Source: JANXQG01 sp963775975 (lineage in GTDB: Bacteria; Planctomycetota; Planctomycetia; Pirellulales; Thermoguttaceae). From it: a DNA stretch of 64,000 nucleotides. The translations under genes were made by a program, and so were the position numbers. The DNA is taken from NCBI GenBank assembly GCA_963775975.1, contig CAVZKX010000003.1, positions 1 to 64,000 of the forward strand. The letters run 5' to 3'. Shown here piece by piece: positions 28,139-37,198 of this stretch. Position 1 is the stretch's first letter. Each line of letters begins with the position of its first letter. A model generated the notes under the pieces. The model did not search any database and had not been told where the DNA came from. It worked only from the letters and a program-made list of their open reading frames with translations.

Positions 28139-31100
28139 CTACTTGCCGCCCGCTCGGATCTCGGCATCGAGCTGAGTACGAACTTTGGCGTCGGGTGTGC
28201 CTTCGACAAGATGAACGGCCTCAGCATAGATATAGAATGCGGTCGTCCAGGTATCCCAATCCCAACCGCTGCCGCGGAATCCTCGCTGGCGGATTGCGCG
28301 GGCTTCCTCCAGGACCAGTTGGCGGCCCGATTCCAAGTGCTGTTTTGCCTCTTCGCGATGACCTTGTCCTTGATGCGCTAGCGAGAGAAAAAGGTGCGCA
28401 ACGGCATCTAGGGAGTCGTCTCTCGTGGCAGCATTTTTCTCGATGGTTTGATCGAGCCGCTCCACGGCGGCCGCATTTCGCCCGGCACGGCAATCAGCGA
28501 TTCCCTGCACGAGGAGGTCCCATTTAACGTCCGGCTGGCGCTTCAGCGCCTCGGCCGCCAGACGGTCTGCCTTGAGAAGGTCATCGCCCGTAACGGGTAG
28601 AAGCAGGCAAGCCTTGGCAGCCTGCTCCGCGACGATCGGAGCGTGATTCGCGGAAGCCTCGGCGAGCATCTCGCGGCACGCGCGGCGATAACTGGTTTCG
28701 TCGCCGGCCAAAAGATAGACCGGCGCCACACGAAGTCGCGCCCATTGCTTGTCGTCCGACAGGGCAATTATTTTCGTGAAGTCGGCTGCCGCGTCGTGCC
28801 ATCGCGCCAGGCGCAATGCCACTCTGCCGCGCTTTTGGAGGATACCAATGTCGTTCGCCAGCGTCGGCTTCTCCTTCATGGCTTTGGAGAAGGCCGCAAG
28901 TGCCTTCTCCGGCTGGCCCATATTCTGGTATTCCAGCCCTCGGCTCAACATGTCATCGTTCGCGGCCGCGAGTTTTCTCGTCGGCGCGCGGGCCACCGCA
29001 AGGCAGACTCGCATGCCCAAGTCCTCGCGGCGGTAGGTCGGCGGATTATGTAAGCGGAACGCCGATCGACATAGCCACGCCGGCGCCCAAACGGACCCTC
29101 CTCGCACCTCGTACTCCGTGTCTTTTTCGGGACCTTTGGGGTCGTCTACAGGAGCCTGACGGTAATCCGGCCCGTCGCAGCACCACTGATAAACGTTTCC
29201 GTGCATATCGTAGAGTCCCCAGGCGTTCGGCGGCTTAAGTCCGACAGGGTGCGTTTGGTGGATGTCGGTTTGCTCGTCATTAAACCAAGCGAAGTGGACG
29301 AGAGCGCACTCGTCGTGCTCCCGCGTTGCGGACTTTCCGACCGCGCTGAAATAGTAGCGGCCCGGATTCCCGGCGCGACAGGCATACTCCCATTCGGCTG
29401 CGGTGGGTAAGCAATACTCCCGCGCTGCGGATTTCTCGGCAGGCAGTTCAGACAGCCTGCGGCAGAAAACGGCCGCATGGTACCATGTCAACGAATCGAC
29501 GGGGTGCCGTTTGGTGTCCAGCCCGGCCACGTAGGCCTTGGCCTTGCCGCGGGGTGAAAACGCGCTGGGGTTCTCGCCCATCACCCGCTCATACTCATCT
29601 TGCGTCACGTCGTAGACGCCAAAATAAAAGGGATGCGTGATCCGCACGTGGTGTCGTGGCGCTTCGGCAAGCAGATGTCCGTTGTACCAGCCGTCCGTGG
29701 AGTGTTCATGAACCTCACGAACAATGAAGTCACTGGGCGATCCCATCTCGAATTCACCAGATGGAATCAGCACCAGCTTCATCCCAATGGAGTTAGTAAT
29801 TTCCAGCGGCCGGCCCGATTCGCGGGCGAAGCGCTCCTGGCGCTCGCGCGACTTCTTGGCGTCGAAGGCAGAATCGTCGGGCGCGACGGTCTTCGTTTTT
29901 TCACTTTCCCTCACGGGCACGATCGACACGCTGCCATCCTTGGAAATGTTCACCGTGCTCGGCTGCGAAGTCTCGACGGTCGCCTCGCGGCCTGACTTGT
30001 CGCGCCAGCGGACGACGAGCATGGCCGCCATAATTACGCCAGCCGCCACCGCGCTGCCGATGAGGAAAACGGCGACCGAAGAGACTATCTTGCGATGGCG
30101 ACGGACCCACTTGCCCAGCCGGTAACGCCTGCTGGGCGGTGCGGCAGTGACCGGCTCGCCCGCCAGATAGCGCTCGACATCGCGAGCGAGGTCACTGGCC
30201 GTGTCGTAGCGCCGCGAGCGATCCTTCTCCAGCGCCTTCATCACAATCCAGTCCAAGTCGCGCCGCAACAGGCTGCCCAGGCGGAGCGGATCGGTCTTGC
30301 GCTGCGAAAAGACTTCCGTGTCCTCGGCCTTCAGCGTGCTGACCCGCGTGCTCGGCGGCGGCGGTTCGTCTTCGCGGATCATGCGGCGGACCTCGTCAAA
30401 TGCCGCCTTCTTGACCTCTTCCAGATCGAACGGCGTGCTGCCCGTGAGAAGCTCGTAGAGCATCACGCCCAGCGAATAGATGTCGCTGCGGGTGTCGATG
30501 TCCAGATCGCTCATCTCGGCCTGCTCCGGACTCATGTAAAGCGGCGTGCCGATCATCTGGCCGTAGCGCGTGAACAGCGTCCGCTCGCTAAGCGGCGATC
30601 CGTGCAGCGCCTTCGCGATGCCGAAGTCAATGACCTTGGGAACGGGCGTGCCGTCGCGGTGCGTGACCATCACGTTGGAAGGCTTGATGTCGCGGTGGAT
30701 GATCCCCTTTTGATGGGCGTGGTGGATGGTCTGGCAGACCTGGACGAACAATGCCAGCCGCTCCTGGATCGTCAGCTCGTTCTTGTCGCAGTACTCCGTC
30801 AGCGGCATGCCGCGGACCAGTTCCATGACGAAATAAGAACGGCCCGACTCGGTCTCGCCCGCGTCGAATACCTTGGCAATGTTGGGGTGGTCCATCATGG
30901 CCAGGGCTTGCCGCTCGGCCTCGAAACGAGCGATCACCTCGCGGGTGTCCATGCCCGGCTTGACGATCTTCAGGGCCACTTTGCGGCGGACGGGCTCTCG
31001 CTGCTCCGCCATGTAGACGACGCCCATGCCGCCTTCGGCGATTTCCTCCAAGAGCTTGTAGCGGCCGATGACGGTGCCCGGCTTTTCGGCCGCCGAGTGG

Positions 31101-31294
31101 ACAAGCGTCGCGTCGATCTCCAATGCAGGCGATTCGAGGAAGCTGCCGGCCTTGCTGTGGGCAGCGAGCATCCGTTCCACCTGCCTACGAAGGGCCGGGT
31201 CGTCGCGGCAGGCCTCGTCGAGATAGGCGCTGCGCTCTTCAGCCGAGCCTTTTTCCAGGGCCGTGGCGAAAACATCGTCAAGTGAGGAGGTCAT
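28139..31294 (-). CDS. Membrane Ser/Thr protein kinase with FGE-sulfatase and TPR domains
   Basis: 1051 residues. The N-terminal 70 residues resemble the helical extension usual in planctomycete kinases. The kinase domain (about 75-345) has EGGMGVVYMAEQ (Gly loop), VALKIVKPG (Lys), HRDIKPSNVMV (catalytic loop) and DFGIA (DFG). One membrane helix lies at about 405-430. A formylglycine-generating-enzyme-like domain spans about 495-765 (NSIGMKLVLIPSGEFEMGSPSD, PTAAEWEYACRAG, VRGGSVW); in kinases this fold usually senses rather than catalyses. The C-terminal 280 residues are TPR-like (LEYQNMGQPEKALAAFSKAM). It is encoded 33 bases downstream of an ECF sigma gene, a common pair in planctomycetes, which suggests that the kinase modulates that sigma factor. 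Confidence 0.93.
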   Translation of the reverse strand: MTSSLDDVFATALEKGSAEERSAYLDEACRDDPALRRQVERMLAAHSKAGSFLESPALEIDATLVHSAAEKPGTVIGRYKLLEEIAEGGMGVVYMAEQREPVRRKVALKIVKPGMDTREVIARFEAERQALAMMDHPNIAKVFDAGETESGRSYFVMELVRGMPLTEYCDKNELTIQERLALFVQVCQTIHHAHQKGIIHRDIKPSNVMVTHRDGTPVPKVIDFGIAKALHGSPLSERTLFTRYGQMIGTPLYMSPEQAEMSDLDIDTRSDIYSLGVMLYELLTGSTPFDLEEVKKAAFDEVRRMIREDEPPPPSTRVSTLKAEDTEVFSQRKTDPLRLGSLLRRDLDWIVMKALEKDRSRRYDTASDLARDVERYLAGEPVTAAPPSRRYRLGKWVRRHRKIVSSVAVFLIGSAVAAGVIMAAMLVVRWRDKSGREATVETSQPSTVNISKDGSVSIVPVRESEKTKTVAPDDSAFDAKKSRERQERFARESGRPLEITNSIGMKLVLIPSGEFEMGSPSDFIVREVHEHSTDGWYNGHLLAEAPRHHVRITHPFYFGVYDVTQDEYERVMGENPSAFSPRGKAKAYVAGLDTKRHPVDSLTWYHAAVFCRRLSELPAEKSAAREYCLPTAAEWEYACRAGNPGRYYFSAVGKSATREHDECALVHFAWFNDEQTDIHQTHPVGLKPPNAWGLYDMHGNVYQWCCDGPDYRQAPVDDPKGPEKDTEYEVRGGSVWAPAWLCRSAFRLHNPPTYRREDLGMRVCLAVARAPTRKLAAANDDMLSRGLEYQNMGQPEKALAAFSKAMKEKPTLANDIGILQKRGRVALRLARWHDAAADFTKIIALSDDKQWARLRVAPVYLLAGDETSYRRACREMLAEASANHAPIVAEQAAKACLLLPVTGDDLLKADRLAAEALKRQPDVKWDLLVQGIADCRAGRNAAAVERLDQTIEKNAATRDDSLDAVAHLFLSLAHQGQGHREEAKQHLESGRQLVLEEARAIRQRGFRGSGWDWDTWTTAFYIYAEAVHLVEGTPDAKVRTQLDAEIRAGGK

Positions 31295-31327
31295 ATTACC
31301 TAATGCGACAAACCGCCGCGAAAGCCC

Positions 31328-31918
31328 TCACGGCCGGCCACTTTTTTGCGGCGCGGAATCCATGGGCTCGGAAAGCTCCGCGAAAAGCCACGTTTTGGCG
31401 AACGTCCAGTAGCGCTCCGCGGTGGCCAGGGAAATTCCCAGCGCCGCGGCCGCTTCGGGCGTGGTTAGCCCGGTGAAGTAGCGGAGTTTGACCAAGTTGG
31501 CCTTCACCGGGTCGAGTTCGGCCAGCATTGTGAGGGCCTCATCCAAGGCGAGAACGTCGAGCCGCGGCGACTCGCTGATGGCGCACTGGGAATCGAGATC
31601 GATGCGTTTCATTGCCCCGCCATGCTTGAGCCGCTGCTTGCGGCGGGCCTGCTCGACCAGAATCCGCCGCATCGCCTCGGCCGCCGCGGAAAAGAAATGG
31701 CCGCGGGAGTCCCAATTCCGGGCTGCCTCGCCGTCGACCAGACGCAGATACGCCTCGTGTACCAAGGCGGTGGCTTGCAATGTCTGCCCGGGGCGTTCCT
31801 GTGTCATCTTTTCCACCGCCAGCCGCCGAAGCTCATCGTAGACCAACGGCAAAAGCTGCCCGGCCGCCTGGGGGTCACCTTGATCTATCGCAAAGAGAAT
31901 TTGAGTGACTTCGTGCAT
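31328..31918 (-). CDS. ECF RNA polymerase sigma factor paired with the kinase
   Basis: 196 residues from ATG 31918 (a GTG two codons upstream at 31924 is possible). Region 2: LLPLVYDELRRLAVEKM, ATALVHEAYLRLV and GHFFSAAAEAMRRILVEQARRKQR. Region 4: ALTMLAELDPVKANLVKLRYFTGLTTPEAAAALGISLATAERYWTFAKTWL. This fits the planctomycete ECF family typically found with Ser/Thr kinases. The kinase gene follows on the same strand after 33 bases, so the two form an operon. Confidence 0.93.
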   Translation of the reverse strand: MHEVTQILFAIDQGDPQAAGQLLPLVYDELRRLAVEKMTQERPGQTLQATALVHEAYLRLVDGEAARNWDSRGHFFSAAAEAMRRILVEQARRKQRLKHGGAMKRIDLDSQCAISESPRLDVLALDEALTMLAELDPVKANLVKLRYFTGLTTPEAAAALGISLATAERYWTFAKTWLFAELSEPMDSAPQKSGRP

Positions 31919-31954
31919 AGCCACAGCGTTTACAAAAAAGGGACAATACAGCAG

Positions 31955-31960
31955 ATTATA
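31955..31960 (-). promoter_or_regulatory. Possible -10 box (TATAAT) of the sigma-kinase operon
   Basis: On the minus strand TATAAT is read at 31960-31955, 37 bases upstream of the sigma start codon. No good -35 box is found at the usual distance, so this is only a candidate. Confidence 0.25.
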
Positions 31961-32388
31961 ACAGATTAGTCTCGCCTGAACCGCATGTCAAAAACCATTC
32001 GTTTTCTGGCGCTCGGCTGCCGATTCATGGCCGGCCCGGACTTTTCCGGCCAGACTAACTCCGAGACCGCCATATCGTAATTCAAAGCCCTGGAAAGCCG
32101 TCAAATCTGAGGTTTCCAATAACGACGGCACAGATACCTTCATGGGGCAAGTCGGCCCACAGGCGGTTCGGCCGATCGCTCGCGGGCTTAATGCTCATGG
32201 ACGCAAAAGAACGTAAAGTTGGAATCCGACTTTTTCAACCCGAGGAGTGTTCGCTATGTTGATCCCGAGAACGGTGCTCAGCACGATGAACTGGGGCAAG
32301 CGAAAGATGCCGATGCCAGACGGTCAACTCAATAGGCACGGACGCCCCCGCTGCACCTTTCAATGGGACATGGACTTGCTGTACCCTC
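31961..32388. other. Intergenic region between the sigma-kinase operon and the phage-like patch
   Basis: No supported gene. A plus-strand frame starting at 32256 (MLIPRTVLSTMNWGKRKMPM) has GAGGAG 8-13 bases upstream but loses protein-like character after about 45 codons. It could be a decayed gene that once continued in the frame of the small gene at 32389. Confidence 0.4.
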
Positions 32389-32565
32389 ATGGCCGAGTTC
32401 GTTCACCGCCTCCGACTAGGCGAGAGAGTCGCGGACTTAATCGAGGAGTTCCGCGAACAGCACGTCGATTGGCGAGGCAGACCGTTTACCGGCGCGACGT
32501 GCGATTGCGCAGCGGTCAATACGAAAGTTCTGCACGGATGTTCACACTTTGGCGTACGCGCGTAA
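32389..32565 (+). CDS. Small hypothetical protein (58 residues)
   Basis: ATG at 32389, stop TAA at 32563-32565. The peptide has a plausible folded composition: MAEFVHRLRLGERVADLIEE followed by FREQHVDWRGRPFTG and a Cys/His part (ATCDCAAVNTKVLHGCSH). No family is recognised. It overlaps the end of the convergent methyltransferase gene by 24 bases. Together with the frame just upstream it may be the C-terminal end of a larger broken protein. Confidence 0.35.
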   Translation: MAEFVHRLRLGERVADLIEEFREQHVDWRGRPFTGATCDCAAVNTKVLHGCSHFGVRA

Positions 32566-33282
32566 CGACAGAATTACGCTTATTCCTCGCGTAATCATGT
32601 ACGTGTATGCGAGTGCTTGCATCTGTTGCTTGCTGGATTCGATTTCATCCTTGCACTTCACGAGCAGCAATCCCTTCGGCTTCAGGACGCGGTGCGCCTC
32701 GGTCATGCCATCTCGGTACAGGTCGATGATATTCGCATGACGAAAACCCCGCGTCGTCGCACGATTCTGGTAATTCCGCTCGAAAAACATTTTCCCAGGA
32801 TCGTGGGTATAAGGCGGATCGAAAACGACGATATTCAGAGAGTGGTTCCCGTAGGGCAACTTCCGAAAATCGAATGCCGCCCCTGGACACGTTATCAAAT
32901 CTGACGGACAGAACTGATACTGTGAAATGTCGATCTGCCGCCAGAATACGCCTTTGCCGTAAGTCACGTCGGCAATCGACATGCCCGGCTCGAAATACAA
33001 GTTGGCAATCTCCCGCATAAGTTGGGCATTGTTGCCCTGGTGGGAAGTATAGACAGCCTGCTTCGCAGGCGTTGTGCTTCCGCCAACGGACGGCTTACTA
33101 TACTCCGTAAGGTATGCCTCCAGTCTCGCCGGTTCAATCCTGTTAATGTCAAACCACTCAGCTTCTCGGATAGCGTCCTCCAGCCGCGCCAGGGCCGCTT
33201 CATCGAAGCCGTCCCCGCCAGGATGGTCGAGGTTCGGCCAATCGCAGAAGAGTTCTGCTTTCGATACTTGATTCAGATTCAT
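32542..33282 (-). CDS. Phage-type DNA methyltransferase (N6-adenine/N4-cytosine class)
   Basis: 246 residues. SAM-binding motif I is seen in MSIADVTYGKGVFW and catalytic motif IV as VFDPPYTHDP, with a following HRVLKPKGLLLVKC strand. It is therefore a SAM-dependent amino-methyltransferase acting on DNA. The N-terminal region (LAREDAIREAEWFDINRIEPARL-like) carries no known domain. No restriction gene is beside it, so it is more likely a phage or plasmid orphan methyltransferase. The neighbouring tiny genes and a second methyltransferase fragment support a phage remnant. The C-terminal residues SLRAYAKV may be truncated. Confidence 0.75.
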   Translation of the reverse strand: MNLNQVSKAELFCDWPNLDHPGGDGFDEAALARLEDAIREAEWFDINRIEPARLEAYLTEYSKPSVGGSTTPAKQAVYTSHQGNNAQLMREIANLYFEPGMSIADVTYGKGVFWRQIDISQYQFCPSDLITCPGAAFDFRKLPYGNHSLNIVVFDPPYTHDPGKMFFERNYQNRATTRGFRHANIIDLYRDGMTEAHRVLKPKGLLLVKCKDEIESSKQQMQALAYTYMITRGISVILSLRAYAKV

Positions 33283-33307
33283 CGCAATTCCTCTTTAGTA
33301 AACTGGT

Positions 33308-33496
33308 TTATCGGTAAATGCGGCCCGCTTTCAGGGCTTCGTTCAATTGTGCCCGTGCTTCCGCAAGTGCCGCTTCCCTGTCCTCGCCAAGCCGCCTGAA
33401 ATCGACGCCGATGCAATACGTTTCGCCGTTGAATTCCTGCGACACTGCCCACCCATCCTTGACCACATTATCAAAAACTTTGTCCCAGCTTTGCAA
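33308..33496 (-). CDS. Small hypothetical protein, phage-like patch
   Basis: 62 residues (SWDKVFDNVVKDGWAVSQEF, NGETYCIGVDFRRLG), ending with an Ala/Glu-rich helix. No family recognised. It lies between two other minus-strand genes with short spacers, the pattern of a phage early or replication module. Confidence 0.45.
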   Translation of the reverse strand: MQSWDKVFDNVVKDGWAVSQEFNGETYCIGVDFRRLGEDREAALAEARAQLNEALKAGRIYR

Positions 33497-33523
33497 TCCT
33501 GCTTTGTTTTCGCTTCCGCGTCA

Positions 33524-33733
33524 TTATTTCTCTCCCTTCGCCGGCAAATGAAGTAGGAGGCTTCCAACCTTTTCGATTACCGGTTGCCCGTTCTCGGCTT
33601 TGGCTTTCATATCGGTCACCAAGCAATCCACCGCCTCGTCCAGGGCCTCTTCTTCAGCCGGCGTGGACGGGCTTTCGCAACTGATGTACTCCTCAATAAC
33701 TTCTTTTGCTCGCTTTGTGCTGTAGTCTTTCAT
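33524..33733 (-). CDS. Small acidic hypothetical protein, phage-like patch
   Basis: 69 residues, acidic and probably helical (YSTKRAKEVIEEYISCE, AEEEALDEAVDCLVTDMK). On the minus strand the start at 33733 is preceded by AAGGAGA about 6 bases upstream, a good ribosome site. No family recognised. Confidence 0.5.
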   Translation of the reverse strand: MKDYSTKRAKEVIEEYISCESPSTPAEEEALDEAVDCLVTDMKAKAENGQPVIEKVGSLLLHLPAKGEK

Positions 33734-33982
33734 AATCTCTCCTTGAGAAATGTGTAAACTTTAGTATGGCCCACAGCGTTGTGCTGGTGAGCATCTAACC
33801 TACGATACTCGGAAAAGGAAAACCGCCAAGGCGTAAATGCGGCTCAGAGGAATAACGAGTCGCTTCAAGTCGCTTCGCCGGGAAACACGGTGAAGAGTGG
33901 AGATCGTAGCAAGTGGCGTAGATGCAAGAGCCAGTATTGCTACTTGGAATCCGTTGCGTTTTGGTGACGCCGTTGATTCTCG

Positions 33983-34576
33983 TCATCGGCCTTTTTCGCT
34001 TTGTCGAAATCGTCTTTGTTTCGGAACCAGATATGATAAATGCGATGGTGAATTCTCTGCGCCACACAAAACCGAGTCTGACCATTGAATCCAGCGTTCT
34101 CCTGTCGGAACGGCTGCCGATGCCAAGTATCTTCGCGAGGTCTTTCTTTGTGCCCGTAAATGGGCCATGAGCGTGAGCGTCGAATCGTCCTGACGCCGGA
34201 ACGACACCGGGCAACAAATTCGGTGAATCCGCCCATGCTTCTCGCACAAATCCAGGTAGGGATAGTTCCACGACGGCAGGAGGCAGATTGTAGTGGTGCC
34301 ATTTTTTACGGAATCCAGGGCCTTTTGGACGAACGACTCGATTTTCGTGGCCGAGTACGCCGGGTTGCACCACACCGCCTTGGCGTTCCAGTCCTGCTTC
34401 AGCCCGTCGCTCTGCTCTGTAAAGTACCGTTCACACTTGCGGTTCCAGTCCGAGGCGGCAACATCGAGTTTAATCGGCTCACCGCAAGCTTCGACCGCCA
34501 ACTGATTGCAGCAATCAAAAAGCCATTGGGGAGTAGATACGCTGCCGTTGTTCTTAGCCGGCGGTTTGGTGGCGGC
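33983..34576 (-). pseudogene. Phage Dam-like DNA N6-adenine methyltransferase, 5'-truncated
   Basis: The readable part (STPQWLFDCCNQLAVEACGE, LDVAASDWNRKCERYFTEQ, AVWCNPAYSATKIESFVQKA, ICLLPSWNYPYLDL) matches the phage DNA N6-adenine methyltransferase family, with CNPAYS in the place of the DPPY catalytic motif. It has no proper start: its 5' side runs into the cut-off aldo/keto reductase fragment around 34560-34576. The end after SFRRQDDSTLTLMA no longer looks family-like, and a protein-like stretch continues in another frame (GTKKDLAKILGIGSRSD). It is probably decayed. Confidence 0.6.
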
Positions 34577-34884
34577 TATGCCCCAGCGCCGCGAAGGCTT
34601 GCAACACGATGCCGTTCTTTTTGCAGTAGTCCAAAAGGTCCCACTGCGGGAGATACGGATGGGACTCGACGTGAACCACTGCGGGCTTGATCCTCGCTGC
34701 CGCAAAGATCTCTTGCGTCTGGGCCAGGCTGATGTCGGACAATCCGATCGCCTTGCACTTGCCCTCGTCCACCAAGCGCTCCAGCGCCCTCCATGTATCC
34801 AGCAGCGTCACCCCTTTGTCATAGATGACGTTGCCGCCGGCATCTCTCGGGTCTTGCTCGTCGCCCGGTTGGAAGGCAAAAGCT
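34570..34884 (-). pseudogene. Aldo/keto reductase, C-terminal half fragment
   Basis: The peptide AFAFQPGDEQDPRDAGG, TLLDTWRALERLVDEGKCKA, IGLSDISLAQTQEIF, VHVESHPYLPQWDLLDYCKK continues exactly where the N-terminal half at 36178-36545 stops (after LIHTP). It ends abruptly after GIVLQAFAALGH, about 60 residues short of a normal aldo/keto reductase, where the phage-like sequence begins. Confidence 0.75.
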
Positions 34885-35162
34885 TCCATAGGGAAAGGTG
34901 AGAATTGCAGTAGCGCGCGTACGTCGAGCGCAACCGCGCGTTGCGGTTTTTGAAAAGGCCCTCATCGTGGCGCGGTGGTCCAACACGGACGATCTCCGTC
35001 GGGTAAAAAGGCTCTTCTCGCCAATTTGGTATATACGAGGCCCAAGGCCCCACGTTTCCGTATCCGGCGTTCGAGCCCACGACAGAGCACCATGCTTTTT
35101 CAACGGTCTTGGCACACGCGATGGAGAACCATCACATGGCACTGCCCATGGGGTCAGCGGCG

Positions 35163-36083
35163 TTATCGGGAGTCCGTGTCGGACACGTTCGCGCGGGGAC
35201 TTGGAGCCTCAGCTTCTGATTGTACTTTGCCGATCCCCAGCTTTGCCAGCACAACGAGCAGGATTTCGCCGATGGCCTGCGGTCCTTTGCGGCGACTGCG
35301 GCAGGCCTTGCGGCAAGTCTCTCGCAAGGACTGGGCTTCGGCGGCCTGTTCGGGCTTGGGGATCTGCGCCGCCGCGGCCTGCAGATCGCGGAGGATTTCC
35401 GGCGGCGCGGTGGCATGTTCCTTGTGGAATTCCAACAGCTTCGCGATGACGTAGGAGCGGTCCAACCGGCTGGGATGATGGTACAGCTTCCGGCCGCTGA
35501 CCATCTGAAAGACGGTCCGTGTGACCCGGTTGGCAACGCGGCTGCGGAACGTCGCGCGGGTTCACGCCGCGCTGCTTCCACAGTTCCGCCTTCCCGCGGT
35601 AGTGCGCGTTGCTCTTGACCAGGCAATCACGGCGGCGCGGAAGATGCCCTCCAGATCGTGAGCGTCGGTCTTCGTGTCGGCGTGCGCCGGGAGGCGATAA
35701 TGCCGCGAGGCGAAGGGGTGCACCAGGCGCGTTTCGCTGCCGGCCTTGCGAAAGGCGCGTTGCACGGGCCGGTGGTAAGTTCCGGTCATTTCCACGGCCA
35801 CGATGTGGTCTTCCAGGCCGTGCTGCTCGATCGCTTCGCGGAGTTGTACCGTGGCCAGTTCCAACGCGGCGCGCTGATGCTCAACCACAGTGGGCGGGAT
35901 AAGCACCTTGCCATAGAAATCGCAAAGCATCCATTTGGAGCGCGCCTTAGCGCAATCAACTGCAACAATGCCGAACCGCTCTGGCCCGACTTTCTGCACG
36001 CGCGCCTGAATCACGCCCCTGGGCTTGCCCAGTACGGCTGGACTGATTTTACGGGATTTGCGAGAATTACGTTTCGTAGCCAT
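35163..36083 (-). pseudogene. IS110-family transposase, frameshifted
   Basis: The N-terminal DEDD domain is read from ATG 36083 (GIVAVDCAKARSKWM, VEMTGTYHRPVQRAF, ADTKTDAHDLEGIFRAAV). The frame is lost near 35625, and the family sequence resumes in another frame (LYHHPSRLDRSYVIAKLLEF, GPQAIGEILLVVLAKLGIGK). The second half is too short to contain the complete transposase-20 domain with its catalytic Ser, so the gene is inactive. AGGAG precedes the start, inside a potential hairpin. Confidence 0.75.
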
Positions 36084-36147
36084 TCCAACTGTTCTCCTGT
36101 CTTGGGAAAGAGGTCGAAGCCTTTCCCAAAACGTACAGTTGGAATGG
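36080..36147. repeat. Nested inverted repeat at the IS110 transposase start
   Basis: The outer arms CCATTCCAACTGT (36080-36092) and ACAGTTGGAATGG (36135-36147) are perfect complements, as are the inner arms TTGGGAAAG (36102-36110) and CTTTCCCAA (36121-36129). The outer arm contains the transposase start codon, and AGGAG lies between the arms, so folding of the mRNA could hide the start. Confidence 0.85.
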
Positions 36148-36177
36148 TTCTATTGATTTCTTGTCAAAGAGAACCTG

Positions 36178-36545
36178 ATACCAGGGGTATGGATGAGATA
36201 GAGATCGGCGTAGTCGAGCTGGAGTCTCTTGAGACTGGCCTCGAAGGCGGGCTTGACGCGTTCCGCGCGATGATTGTTGTTCCAGACCTTCGTGGCGATA
36301 AACACGTCCTCTCGCTTGATCTTCCCCGCCTTGAACACGTCTTGGATCGCTTCGCCGACCTCCTTTTCATTTCGGTAGCGTTCGGAAGCGTCGAGCTGGC
36401 GAAACCCCGCCTCCAGCGCCGCCTTGGTCGCTGCTCTGGTCGCGACGGGGTCGGGAATCAGTGTGCCGAAGCCGAGCGCGGGAATAGCGCCAGACCCATT
36501 GTTGAGGGCCATCTTCGTATAACGAAGCTTGTCGCTCTCTAACAT
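36178..36545 (-). pseudogene. Aldo/keto reductase, N-terminal half fragment
   Basis: From ATG 36545 (AGAGGTG 6-12 bases upstream) the frame gives a clear reductase N-terminus: IPALGFGTL, LEAGFRQLDASERYRNEKEV, VFIATKVWNNN, LDYADLYLIHTP. The catalytic Asp, Tyr, Lys and His are all present. The protein is cut after LIHTP and continues at 34884 on the other side of the IS110 remnant. When intact it was probably an NADPH-dependent reductase of the AKR family. Confidence 0.8.
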
Positions 36546-37198
36546 TGTTTCACCTCTTTGATTTCTTGTTAAGGGTGTATCTATGCCACGCAGCGTTTCA
36601 TCAGAAACACCAGGATTAATTGCCTTCCTGCGCCCCAAGGCCAAGGAGACCGCCGCGCTGCTTATAATGTGCTCCCCATGGCGGTCGCGACGTTGCCCAT
36701 GAAGCTCCGGTCACCACGGCTGCCAGTTGTTTACCGCAGACAAGTCAAAGTCGATAACGGTCTGCTTTCAAATGCAAGGAGGGCATACGATGGTAGGCTG
36801 CACGAGGCGGCTGGGCAAGGGTGCGCAGGTGCGTCTTGCGGGAACGGCCCGGAATGAACTGGGGAGTGGTAACAAAACTGTCATTGGATACCGACGATCG
36901 TGACCGGTCTTGTCATTTAGCGGGTCAACTGACGTGATCGAGGCGCGATCAGGCGCTTTGGCGACTGCAGATTGGAGTTGTTCTGTTTTGCAAGCGTGTT
37001 TATTTCACCCTTGCTTAAGTCGTGGAGGAACTTGTCGAACCCTGGAACCGCGTAAGATTCTACACAAACACGACGACGTTCATACGATTTCGGTGCCGGG
37101 ATTAGAAACAGAGATGTCAAGCGGGGTGTACAAAACTCCGACCAAAGGATCGAGCGAACACTTCACCGCCAGCAGTCCGACAAGTAGGGCCCTGTCGT
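36546..37198. other. Intergenic region upstream of egtB
   Basis: Short frames on both strands show no family features. The stretch divides the minus-strand decayed patch from the plus-strand stress cluster and must hold the egtB promoter, which I cannot locate. Confidence 0.5.

Larger units (their letters stand above)
34890..36177 (-). mobile_element. IS110-family remnant inserted in an aldo/keto reductase gene
   Basis: About 1.29 kb separates the two halves of the reductase gene. It carries an IS110-type transposase in two frames (35163-36083) and, at its 36.1-kb end, a nested inverted repeat. About 270 bases at 34890-35162 hold no recognised gene. Exact ends are uncertain and I find no target duplication, which is usual for this family. 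Confidence 0.7.

Noticed and set aside
29600..31285. Long plus-strand open frames opposite the kinase gene
   Set aside because: They are high-GC shadows of the kinase gene, with no ribosome site and no family features.
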